A stretch of DNA of 13,667 nucleotides from positions 1 to 13,667 of the forward strand of contig CAJQNH010000123.1 in NCBI GenBank assembly GCA_905479615.1, given 5' to 3'. The stretch is from an uncultured Eudoraea sp. GTDB lineage: Bacteria > Bacteroidota > Bacteroidia > Flavobacteriales > Flavobacteriaceae. The number at the start of each line of letters is the position of its first letter. Position 1 is the first letter of the stretch. Shown here one piece after another: positions 7,372 to 12,997 of the stretch. The notes beneath the pieces are model-generated. The model searched no databases. It saw only the letters and a program-made list of their open reading frames with translations, and was not told the DNA's origin. The position numbers were made by a program, and so were the translations under genes.

Positions 7372-7388
7372 ATAATTTATCTTTTAAA

Positions 7389-7509
7389 TGCTAACGGTCT
7401 CGTATAATCTCAGTTCCGGGAAAATTGGCTGAGATTTTTCGGCTTACGGTTTAGTTAATAAATAGGAGAGAATTTTACTTTGTGAAATTTCGCCTTCAAT
7501 ACGTTCTAT
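7389..7509 (-). repeat. attC-like site 5 (3' of the decayed gene at 7515-7759)
   Basis: Minus strand: ATAGAAC-GTATTG at the 5' end and GATTATACGAGACC-GTTAGCA at the 3' end, with CGTAT/ATACG pairing as the inner stem. Internal stem CTCAG/CTGAG near 7409-7434. It starts 5 bases after the stop of the remnant and ends 17 bases before the hydrolase ATG, just as intact cassettes do. About 121 bp; no G+C-rich hairpin. Confidence 0.55.
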
Positions 7510-7514
7510 TTCTC

Positions 7515-7759
7515 CTAAAATTGATTATTTACTTTTTCTATGTAAATAAAATTATTTTTACCCTCATAAGTACCTGTAAAATAATTGTAATTATCTAAGC
7601 TCTTTATAATGGTGGTGCCATTATGCACATTTAAATAATCACTAAGTTCATTATATCAGCCCATCCATACCATTTGCCATAATATTCTGTTTTATTGAGA
7701 CTTACGTAGGATATATTAATATTAACTATATACGCATTATAGCTACAATTTAAATTCTT
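7515..7759 (-). pseudogene. Frameshifted remnant of a cassette gene (about 80 codons), unknown function
   Basis: Two minus-strand frames join at about 7652-7656. The first runs from 7759 and reads ...AYIVNINISYVSLNKTEYYG then KWYGWADI. The second reads YNELSDYLNVHNGTTIIKSL then DNYNYFTGTYEGKNNFIYIE and KVNNQF, ending at TAG 7517-7515. The sequence GCTGATATAATGAA at the junction would be restored by a small indel. The peptide is rich in Tyr, Asn and Trp, as many small cytoplasmic Bacteroidota proteins are, and has no obvious domain. No start codon precedes the first frame after the TGA at 7762-7760, so the 5' end is also damaged or lost. The stop is 5 bases from attC-like site 5 and a candidate site lies immediately upstream, so the unit has cassette proportions. 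Confidence 0.55.
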
Positions 7760-7819
7760 TCAACGGTTAACAAAAATAGATTAGGACGAAACAGCCTAAT
7801 TATTGTCCGACGGTTATTA
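7758..7819 (-). repeat. Candidate short attC-like site (5b), 3' of the 301-aa membrane protein
   Basis: Minus strand: TAATAAC at the 5' end, then CGTCGG and ACAATAATTAG. The 3' end is CTATTTTTGT-TAACC-GTTGAAA. The arms ACAA...TAG/CTA...TTGT pair imperfectly, and an ATTAGG/CCTAAT stem lies inside. At 62 bp it has ordinary attC size, like site 8, but the core matches poorly and it starts 111 bases after the stop at 7931. It is proposed mainly because a boundary is expected between this gene and the remnant. Confidence 0.3.
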
Positions 7820-7930
7820 ATTACTTTTCCAAGCCATATATAAAAATATCGAATTATATCCTTTTTTTATTTCTTATGTTTACAACCTAGCGTACAACAA
7901 ATTAAAAATTAAGCGAAAATTATCAGAACC

Positions 7931-8836
7931 TCATACTTCTAGGACTTCAAGCTTTCTGGGTCCACTCATAAATAAAAGTACCATCCATACACAAATGCTG
8001 AAGTATCCTGTGTGCCAAATGATAAATCCAATTCCTCCCCATTCAGACAAATCTCTTGAGACATTCACGATTGTTAATGCTTCATAGATAGCCTCACTCC
8101 CAATATTAAATGCTGGATCTGGAGTCTCCATTTGCCATTGTGCAATTGCAGCGGGCCAGTATTCGTATGGAAGGTGATATCCCAGTGAGTACATTCCGTA
8201 TCCTACACAAAATATAAACATAACAACAGAGAAGGCCTTAGCCAGGCGGAATTGTTTTTTTAAGATTTCGTCCTTGATTGAGGATACTCTTTTAAGTTGG
8301 ATAATCACCAACGGAGTAATCAGAAGAAAGGCCAGCCCCCATAGAGTTTCTTCTATAGCAAACAATAAGCGAATTTTTGTTATCAATCCACTCGTTGCAA
8401 AGAATTGTGCTATAAATAGAAATATGAAAAATAGGTATGGTGTTTTCAACTTAAGAAAACTTAGTATACTATTGTCGGTCTTATTTATGATTCCAGGGAT
8501 GTCATTGTTTAAACGTAACAAAGAATTGGAAATTAGTGCAGCAAATGAAAGTTCAGCAATGATTGCAAAACACCTGATGAGCAGCGAACTATTAAGAATA
8601 GTATCAAACCATGCAAGTTGTGTAAGATATCGAGACACAAAAATCGATCGATAAAGGGCAATCAAACAGTATGATAGACCCAAGATTCTCATATTTCTTA
8701 GATATTTTTTGCTCAAAATATCATTGGCTTTTGCGGACTTTACAAAAATTGCCAGGCATATAATTAGGTTGATGATGTTTATGATGACAAGCGTCCACCA
8801 CCAGGGTGCCGCCCATGTCCAATCTGTTAATTCCAT
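7931..8836 (-). CDS. Seven-helix membrane protein of unknown function
   Basis: This 301-residue integral membrane protein is not one I recognise. Hydrophobic segments fall near 13-33, 50-66, 82-106, 132-150, 164-182, 199-220 and 267-290, with basic loops (KSAKAND, KKYLRNMR, KRVSSIKDEILKKQ) that suggest a periplasmic N-terminus. The N-terminus is Trp-rich (WTWAAPWWW at 6-14). An extracytoplasmic loop (221-266) holds PYEYWPAAIAQWQMETPDP and may be the functional surface. There is no signal peptide, enzyme motif or transporter signature. The start at ATG 8836 is only 22 bases past site 6; the next downstream element is the weak candidate site 5b. Base composition matches its neighbours. Confidence 0.85.
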   Translation of the reverse strand: MELTDWTWAAPWWWTLVIINIINLIICLAIFVKSAKANDILSKKYLRNMRILGLSYCLIALYRSIFVSRYLTQLAWFDTILNSSLLIRCFAIIAELSFAALISNSLLRLNNDIPGIINKTDNSILSFLKLKTPYLFFIFLFIAQFFATSGLITKIRLLFAIEETLWGLAFLLITPLVIIQLKRVSSIKDEILKKQFRLAKAFSVVMFIFCVGYGMYSLGYHLPYEYWPAAIAQWQMETPDPAFNIGSEAIYEALTIVNVSRDLSEWGGIGFIIWHTGYFSICVWMVLLFMSGPRKLEVLEV

Positions 8837-8858
8837 TATTGTTGGTATCTAAATGACC

Positions 8859-8987
8859 TTAAAACGTTTATGCTATGATTCCGTTGTGAGTATAATTCCG
8901 CAGGAACATACGAGTAGGAATCAGCCGTTTAAAAGTAATAATTTTATTTAGAAGTTAGAAAACAATGGATTATAGCCTTTGTTTAAG
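8859..8987 (-). repeat. attC-like site 6 (3' of the SDR gene)
   Basis: Minus strand: CTTAAAC-AAA-GGCTATAATCC at the 5' end and AATCATAGC-ATAAAC-GTTTTAA at the 3' end. The inner arms GCTAT/ATAGC pair perfectly. It resembles site 2 in the CTATAATYC inner arm and lacks the G+C-rich hairpin. It starts 85 bases after the stop at 9073 and ends 22 bases before the ATG at 8836. About 129 bp. Confidence 0.6.
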
Positions 8988-9072
8988 CTGTTTTTTTATT
9001 TTTCTAATTTATTTAAATATTCTCTACTACGATTTTATCATGTTAAATTAATAATCTAATATTTCAAATGTA

Positions 9073-9843
9073 TTACATCGTCAATGTGAGTCCGCCGTCT
9101 ACAGTAAGTGTTGAACCAGAAATATAACTTGATTCATCTGAACAAAGAAACACAATAGCTTTTGCAATCTCCTCTGGACGACCAATTCTTTGTAGATGAA
9201 CGGTAGGTAGCAATCCTTTATCGTACAAGTCGTCACCAACAATGCCTCGCAAGCGTTGGTGCATAGGTGTATCAGTAATACCAGGACATAAAAGGTTTAC
9301 TCTAATGCCCTTTGGTGCTAACTCAGCAGAGACACTGGTTGTTAATCCAATGAGACCGTGTTTAGATGTTACATATGCCGATCCAGTTGGAAAACCGAGA
9401 AATGAGTTAACAGATCCAATATTTACAATAGCACCACCAAAACCAAGATCAAGCATAGCTTTTGCCTCATACTTCATGCAAAGAAATGTACCTTTTAGAT
9501 TGATGTCAAGAACCTGATCCCAATCATCTTCCAAAAGATCGGTTATCCCATTTAGTTTTCCTTCTATGCCAGCATTATTAATTGCATAATCTAAACGGCC
9601 AAATACTTCGATAGTATGGGCGACCATTTGCTCCACGCTCTTCGCAATAGAAACATCAGTTTTTATTGCAGAAGCTTTGCCGCCCAACGCCTCGATAGAA
9701 GCTACTAAAGTATCAAGCTCCTTTTGTCTACGTGCAGCAACAACAATATTAGCTCCTTTAGCGGCAAAAGCTTCAGCAGTTGCCCTTCCAATTCCACTAC
9801 TTGCACCAGTTATCAGTACGACTTTTTCTTTCATATTACTCAT
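9073..9843 (-). CDS. Classical short-chain dehydrogenase/reductase (SDR)
   Basis: The 256-residue cytoplasmic protein is a complete classical SDR. It has the TGASSGIG nucleotide loop (12-19), NNAG (89-92), the catalytic set Asn114, Ser144, Tyr157 and Lys161 (YVTSK), and CPGITDTPM (186-194) after the sixth strand; it ends with the usual SGSTLTVDGG (242-251). Arg38 and Arg39 after the second strand suggest NADP(H) preference. It oxidises or reduces a hydroxyl/keto group on an unknown small substrate; glucose-1-dehydrogenase-like and FabG-like members look the same at this level. The start could be Met1 (9843) or Met4 (9834). A leader AACCAATTAAAAG lies just upstream, also found before two other genes here. 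It sits 70 bases past site 7 and is followed by site 6. Confidence 0.93.
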   Translation of the reverse strand: MSNMKEKVVLITGASSGIGRATAEAFAAKGANIVVAARRQKELDTLVASIEALGGKASAIKTDVSIAKSVEQMVAHTIEVFGRLDYAINNAGIEGKLNGITDLLEDDWDQVLDINLKGTFLCMKYEAKAMLDLGFGGAIVNIGSVNSFLGFPTGSAYVTSKHGLIGLTTSVSAELAPKGIRVNLLCPGITDTPMHQRLRGIVGDDLYDKGLLPTVHLQRIGRPEEIAKAIVFLCSDESSYISGSTLTVDGGLTLTM

Positions 9844-9913
9844 TTGAATTCTTTTAATTGGTTAGTATATTATAAATTCTTTTAATAATTAATTATTGGT
9901 TGGTTATAATGAA

Positions 9914-10105
9914 GCACAACGTGTTAGTGTAGGCATAGTTGCGTGTTTTAAGCACCTAATTTAGCAAATACAAAACGAATAGAAAATCCGCAAGACACGA
10001 GCGAAGCGAACTGGCGTCAGCAATTTTCGTAAGTAGGCCAGAACCAAGGAACCCGCCCGAACGTGCCGTTCGGTATGGGCGGGTTAATTATACACGTTGT
10101 TGTAG
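9914..10105 (-). repeat. attC-like site 7 (longest copy), 3' of the NTF2-like lipoprotein
   Basis: Minus strand: CTACAAC-AAC-GTGTATAATT at the 5' end and TGCCTACACTA-ACAC-GTTGTGC at the 3' end; the alternative stem AACGTGT/ACACGTT is perfect. It holds the G+C-rich hairpin (10050-10085), whose outer stem AACCCGCCC/GGGCGGGTT is 9 bp and perfect. A 23-base module at 9994-10016 splits the GAAAAT/ATTTTC stem that is compact in site 10. It begins 7 bases after the stop at 10113. About 192 bp. Confidence 0.7.
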
Positions 10106-10112
10106 CAAGTTT

Positions 10113-10631
10113 TTAACTTTCTTCTTTTTTCAAAGGAGAATGATGTTCGTGGACCATTTTCCATCCGTTGTCCGTTTTTACGAATAGCAAGGTGATTTGG
10201 TCATTTACCACAACTAAATCCTCACCAAATTTTAAATGAAAATCCGAATGAAAGGTTAAATTCGCCACCTCGCCATAAACGGCAATTTGTAAATCTTTTG
10301 CATCGAACTTTACTACTTCTGTTACAGAACCAAAAACATTGCGTTCATGGGCTTCATTAGCTTCACTGCCATTACGTGGTTCTCCATTTTTGAATTCAGT
10401 AAACTTTGGACTGTAGGCATGAAAGGAAATTAATTTATCTACATCACCATCTTTAATACTCTGAGCAATTGCACCAAAGGTTTCCATTACCTCTTGTTTT
10501 GCTTCAGGAAATTCATCATTAACTAAATCGATTTTCACTTTTTCTACTTCAACTTTTTGTTCTTTTTGTTTGCATCCTGTAATTAAAAACCCAAAAATCA
10601 TAATTAGGGCAAATGTCAATTTTGTTTTCAT
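10113..10631 (-). CDS. NTF2/SnoaL-like (DUF4440-type) lipoprotein
   Basis: The 172-residue protein has a lipoprotein signal MKTKLTFALIMIFGFLITGC (Cys20), then a Lys/Glu-rich spacer (21-38). A single small alpha+beta domain (about 44-165) has the order helix (AKQEVMETFGAIAQSIKDGD), the FHAYSPKFTEF segment, a helix around GSEANEAHERN, and strands VVKFDAKDLQIAVYG, VANLTFHSDFHL, ITLLFVKTDNGWKMVHEHHS. The ending NGWKMVHEHHS is characteristic of NTF2-like DUF4440/SnoaL-type domains, which in Bacteroidota are mostly of unknown ligand. It is therefore a periplasm- or outer-membrane-tethered binding protein or enzyme of unknown substrate. The start at ATG 10631 follows an AACCAATTAAA leader and is 73 bases past site 8; its stop is 7 bases from site 7. 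Confidence 0.8.
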   Translation of the reverse strand: MKTKLTFALIMIFGFLITGCKQKEQKVEVEKVKIDLVNDEFPEAKQEVMETFGAIAQSIKDGDVDKLISFHAYSPKFTEFKNGEPRNGSEANEAHERNVFGSVTEVVKFDAKDLQIAVYGEVANLTFHSDFHLKFGEDLVVVNDQITLLFVKTDNGWKMVHEHHSPLKKEES

Positions 10632-10704
10632 AATTTTATATTTAATTGGTTAATAGTTTTTTACAAGTTACACTATTTTTAGAAAAGTGTAATTTAGGAA
10701 TGTG

Positions 10705-10764
10705 ATCTAACGGTCTGTATATGAGATGTATCCTGTAGGGTATGGATTATATACTTTGTTAGCC
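10705..10764 (-). repeat. attC-like site 8 (short, canonical size)
   Basis: Minus strand: GGCTAAC-AAA-GTATATAATCC ... CATATAC-AGACC-GTTAGAT. GTTAGAT is an exact GTTRRRY core; CTAAC/GTTAG and GTATATG-type/CATATAC arms pair; ATCC/GGAT forms a small terminal stem. At 60 bp it matches the size and plan of textbook attC sites and anchors the reading of the longer copies. It starts 50 bases after the stop at 10815. Confidence 0.7.
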
Positions 10765-10814
10765 ATTGATTATTTTTAGTTTTATTCTTTATATGATACT
10801 TCTTTACAGCAAAA

Positions 10815-11579
10815 TTATTCCCTAACACTCCAGATTTCATGAATTGGGTCTCCTTTACTAGACAAACCAGAGTGGTGCCATTTGCTATCAACTAAACTAT
10901 AATTAAATTTTAAAATGGTGCCTACTTTGGCATCATCCCTTGAAAAGAATTCTATATTTTCGGAATATTCTCCATTAGTTGTTGTATAAGTTCCACCACC
11001 TGTTCCCATGAATTGTTTTGTCTCTGTATTATAAGCTATCCATTGAAAACGTGTTCCAGACAAAATTTTCATAGTTTTTCTTGGTCTATTTGTATCCCTT
11101 AACTGTGTTTCACCATCTCTTATTCTACCAGACATTAACCATGCGCCTTGTAATTTTCCGGGCACACCATTATCTATTCTTTTAAATTTCATTTCACTAC
11201 CGACTATCCCCATAATAGAATCATTTATAAACACTTCAAAACTAACTTCTGTACCAACACGCTCGGAATTATTTGTATCAAATTCTACTTTTTCTGTCAT
11301 AGTATCGCCCTTTAATTTCCAAGTTCCACCGTTAGTGCTTATAAATTTACCTGTTTTTGAATCATAAGTGCTTATCACTTGATATCCATCAGAAAAAATA
11401 ACAATACTTTTAAGTTGCTCTCCTTTTTCAGAAGTGTGATGTCCTTCCCAAGCTCCAATAAAATTTTGTGCTTTAATTCCAAATGATAAGAAAGAACAAA
11501 TGAGCAATACAAATATTTTTTTACTCACAACACTTCTATTGTTGTTTTTGTGTTCGTGATTTTTCTTTGAAAAGTTCAT
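10815..11579 (-). CDS. Secreted two-repeat protein of unknown function (lipocalin-like repeats possible)
   Basis: The 254-residue protein has a basic N-terminus (to residue 20), a hydrophobic segment IFVLLICSFLSFG, and a likely signal-peptidase I site after KAQ (about residue 38). The mature part is two related halves. The first, about 40-137, starts FIGAWEG and includes STYDSKTGKFISTNGGTWKL. The second, about 142-253, starts LQGAWLMSG and includes IAYNTETKQFMGTGGGTYTT. The G-x-W start, the T-x-x-F-x-x-x-GGGT turn and the E-x-x-E/I-x-F strand recur in both, so this is an internal duplication of a small beta-rich, possibly lipocalin-like unit. The name and ligand are unknown to me; similar Flavobacteria proteins are simply called membrane or secreted proteins. 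ATG 11579 leaves a long n-region, and a GTG at Val18 is an alternative. An AACCAATAAAA leader precedes it; site 8 follows. Confidence 0.8.
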   Translation of the reverse strand: MNFSKKNHEHKNNNRSVVSKKIFVLLICSFLSFGIKAQNFIGAWEGHHTSEKGEQLKSIVIFSDGYQVISTYDSKTGKFISTNGGTWKLKGDTMTEKVEFDTNNSERVGTEVSFEVFINDSIMGIVGSEMKFKRIDNGVPGKLQGAWLMSGRIRDGETQLRDTNRPRKTMKILSGTRFQWIAYNTETKQFMGTGGGTYTTTNGEYSENIEFFSRDDAKVGTILKFNYSLVDSKWHHSGLSSKGDPIHEIWSVRE

Positions 11580-11672
11580 GACTTTATATTTTATTGGTTA
11601 TAGATGACATAATATACCACTTATTTATAATAATTCAGCTCTTAAAGTACTCAAGAATATGGCCTTAATGAT

Positions 11673-11837
11673 GGCTAACGTGTTCGTGTATGGTTAGTTG
11701 CGTTGGCTAGAACTAAGTTAGCAAAAGAAAACGAACCAGAGGAAAAGCCGTAGGATTTTCCGAGTACACACAGACCAAGCAACCCATACCAAACTGTACG
11801 TTCGGTTCGGGCGGGTTAATTATACACGTTGTTAGAA
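11673..11837 (-). repeat. attC-like site 9, with a degenerate G+C-rich hairpin
   Basis: Minus strand: TTCTAAC-AAC-GTGTATAATT at the 5' end and ACCATACAC-GAACAC-GTTAGCC at the 3' end; CTAAC/GTTAG and GTGTAT/ATACAC both pair. The hairpin at 11781-11817 has lost most pairing in one arm (AACCCATACC against GGGCGGGTT), unlike sites 3, 7 and 10. It starts 4 bases after the methyltransferase stop at 11842. About 165 bp. Confidence 0.7.
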
Positions 11838-11841
11838 AAAG

Positions 11842-12642
11842 TTATTTTTTTTCAGCAAATCCAATTATTGCAGAATGCGGAAACGAATATTGATTTTCCT
11901 TTTTAAAAGGTTCACAATTTTTAATCAAATCGGTCTTAATACTCTTTTGCTTATCTTCAGGAAATAAGTGTAGATTTCCCCAATCCCAGCATCCATTGAT
12001 TAATGGGTCGAGAGAATTCATTTTCCAATTAGTGTTCAATTTTTCTAATTTAAAATTCTTCAAATCAGCATTTTTAGCTAGGTTATTATATGTTTCAAAA
12101 TCTGTAATTCCAAAAAGTGGTCCGTGAGGAAGCTCGGTTAGTTCGTGGTGTTTAGCAAAAGCTTGAAAAAAAGCTCCTAACGAACTTTGCTCTTCGTTAG
12201 CTCCCCAAACTGCAAAGGCAAACTTGCCGTTTGATTTTAAAACCCTATTTATTTCTTTAAAGACCTTACTTGGTTCTGCGAAATGATGAACAACAAAGTT
12301 TGCAATTACAACATCGGTTGAATTGTCCTCAAGCGGTATGTTTTCGGCATCAGATTGTTTAAATGTTATATTTGGATAAACATTTTTAGCCACATTAATC
12401 ATTTTCTCAGAAAAATCAATTCCAATAACATCTGCTCTAGTTTCACTAATCATTTTAGTTGAATTTCCAGCACCACAGCCAATATCTAAAACTGAAATAT
12501 TATTGTTTGTGTTAGTTTTATCAATTAACAATGGAAGCGTTTCGTTTGTCAATGTAGCCCAAGTTTCATTATAACTTGATGAACATCTTGTCCAAGTATC
12601 TAATTCATATTCTCGTATTGCGTTGTAATTTGAATGTTCCAT
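11842..12642 (-). CDS. Class I SAM-dependent methyltransferase (UbiE / Methyltransf_11 type)
   Basis: From ATG 12642 the protein has 266 residues. The SAM-binding Rossmann domain is clear: motif I VLDIGCGAG (51-59), the acidic end of strand 2 in GIDFS (74-78), QSDAENIPL (96-104), and DVVIANFVVHHF (110-121), followed by the helix FKEINRVLKSNGKFAFAVWG (128-147). The C-terminal half (about 150-266) is the variable substrate region. The substrate is unknown; the family methylates small molecules, quinones and lipids. The open frame continues upstream to a TTG at 12720, but that extension would translate the end of attC-like site 10, so ATG 12642, 36 bases past the site, is preferred. The stop is 4 bases from site 9, making a compact cassette of about 1 kb. 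Cytoplasmic, no signal. Confidence 0.9.
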   Translation of the reverse strand: MEHSNYNAIREYELDTWTRCSSSYNETWATLTNETLPLLIDKTNTNNNISVLDIGCGAGNSTKMISETRADVIGIDFSEKMINVAKNVYPNITFKQSDAENIPLEDNSTDVVIANFVVHHFAEPSKVFKEINRVLKSNGKFAFAVWGANEEQSSLGAFFQAFAKHHELTELPHGPLFGITDFETYNNLAKNADLKNFKLEKLNTNWKMNSLDPLINGCWDWGNLHLFPEDKQKSIKTDLIKNCEPFKKENQYSFPHSAIIGFAEKK

Positions 12643-12678
12643 AATGTTATTTTTTGGTTTGTTGTTATTTTTAATTTT

Positions 12679-12843
12679 TGCTAACGTGTTTGTGTATGAT
12701 TTCGTTGCGTGTTTCAGCAACTAATTTAGCAAATACAAACCGAATAGAAAATCCATTAGGATTTTCGTAAGAAGGCTAGAACCAAGCAACCCGCCCGAAC
12801 GTGCCGTTCGGTACGGGCGGGTTAATTATACACGTTGTTGTAA
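12679..12843 (-). repeat. attC-like site 10, best-formed multi-hairpin copy
   Basis: Minus strand: TTACAAC-AAC-GTGTATAATT at the 5' end and ATCATACAC-AAACAC-GTTAGCA at the 3' end; GTGTAT/ATACAC pair. Internal stems: the G+C-rich hairpin at 12788-12823 (outer AACCCGCCCG/CGGGCGGGTT, 10 bp, plus inner CCGAACG/CGTTCGG), a perfect GAAAATCC/GGATTTTC stem with ATTA loop at 12747-12766, and GTTGC/GCAAC near 12704-12721. It starts 154 bases after the GH16 stop and ends 36 bases before the methyltransferase ATG. About 165 bp. Confidence 0.75.
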
Positions 12844-12997
12844 GTAGTTTTTATTTAATTTTGGTATACTTTTCCAATCAACGTTCAATACAAGGATTAT
12901 CCAAAATTAGTTTGGAATTCTAAAGATTTAAATAAAATTTGATTGTTGAGGAAATATTAATAAATCATCTAATTAAAATATTGATTAATTGAAATTA

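Noticed and set aside
8274..8654. 126-codon open frame on the plus strand
   Set aside because: It lies wholly antisense to the coherent 301-aa membrane protein and has no recognisable domain; a complementary-strand shadow.
10694..10891. 65-codon minus-strand frame overlapping the end of the two-repeat protein
   Set aside because: It starts in another frame inside a good gene and runs through attC-like site 8; no family features.
12643..12720. TTG-initiated N-terminal extension of the methyltransferase
   Set aside because: It would translate the end of attC-like site 10; ATG 12642 sits at normal distance from the site.
12788..12823. G+C-rich hairpins as intrinsic terminators
   Set aside because: On the transcribed minus strand they are followed by GCTTGG rather than a T-tract, and they sit inside recombination-site arms.
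208..12843. Repeats as a CRISPR array or as MITEs
   Set aside because: Repeats are 60-190 bp, divergent and separated by whole genes, so not CRISPR. MITEs would not sit once per gene, always 3' of the stop in one orientation, and I saw no target-site duplications.
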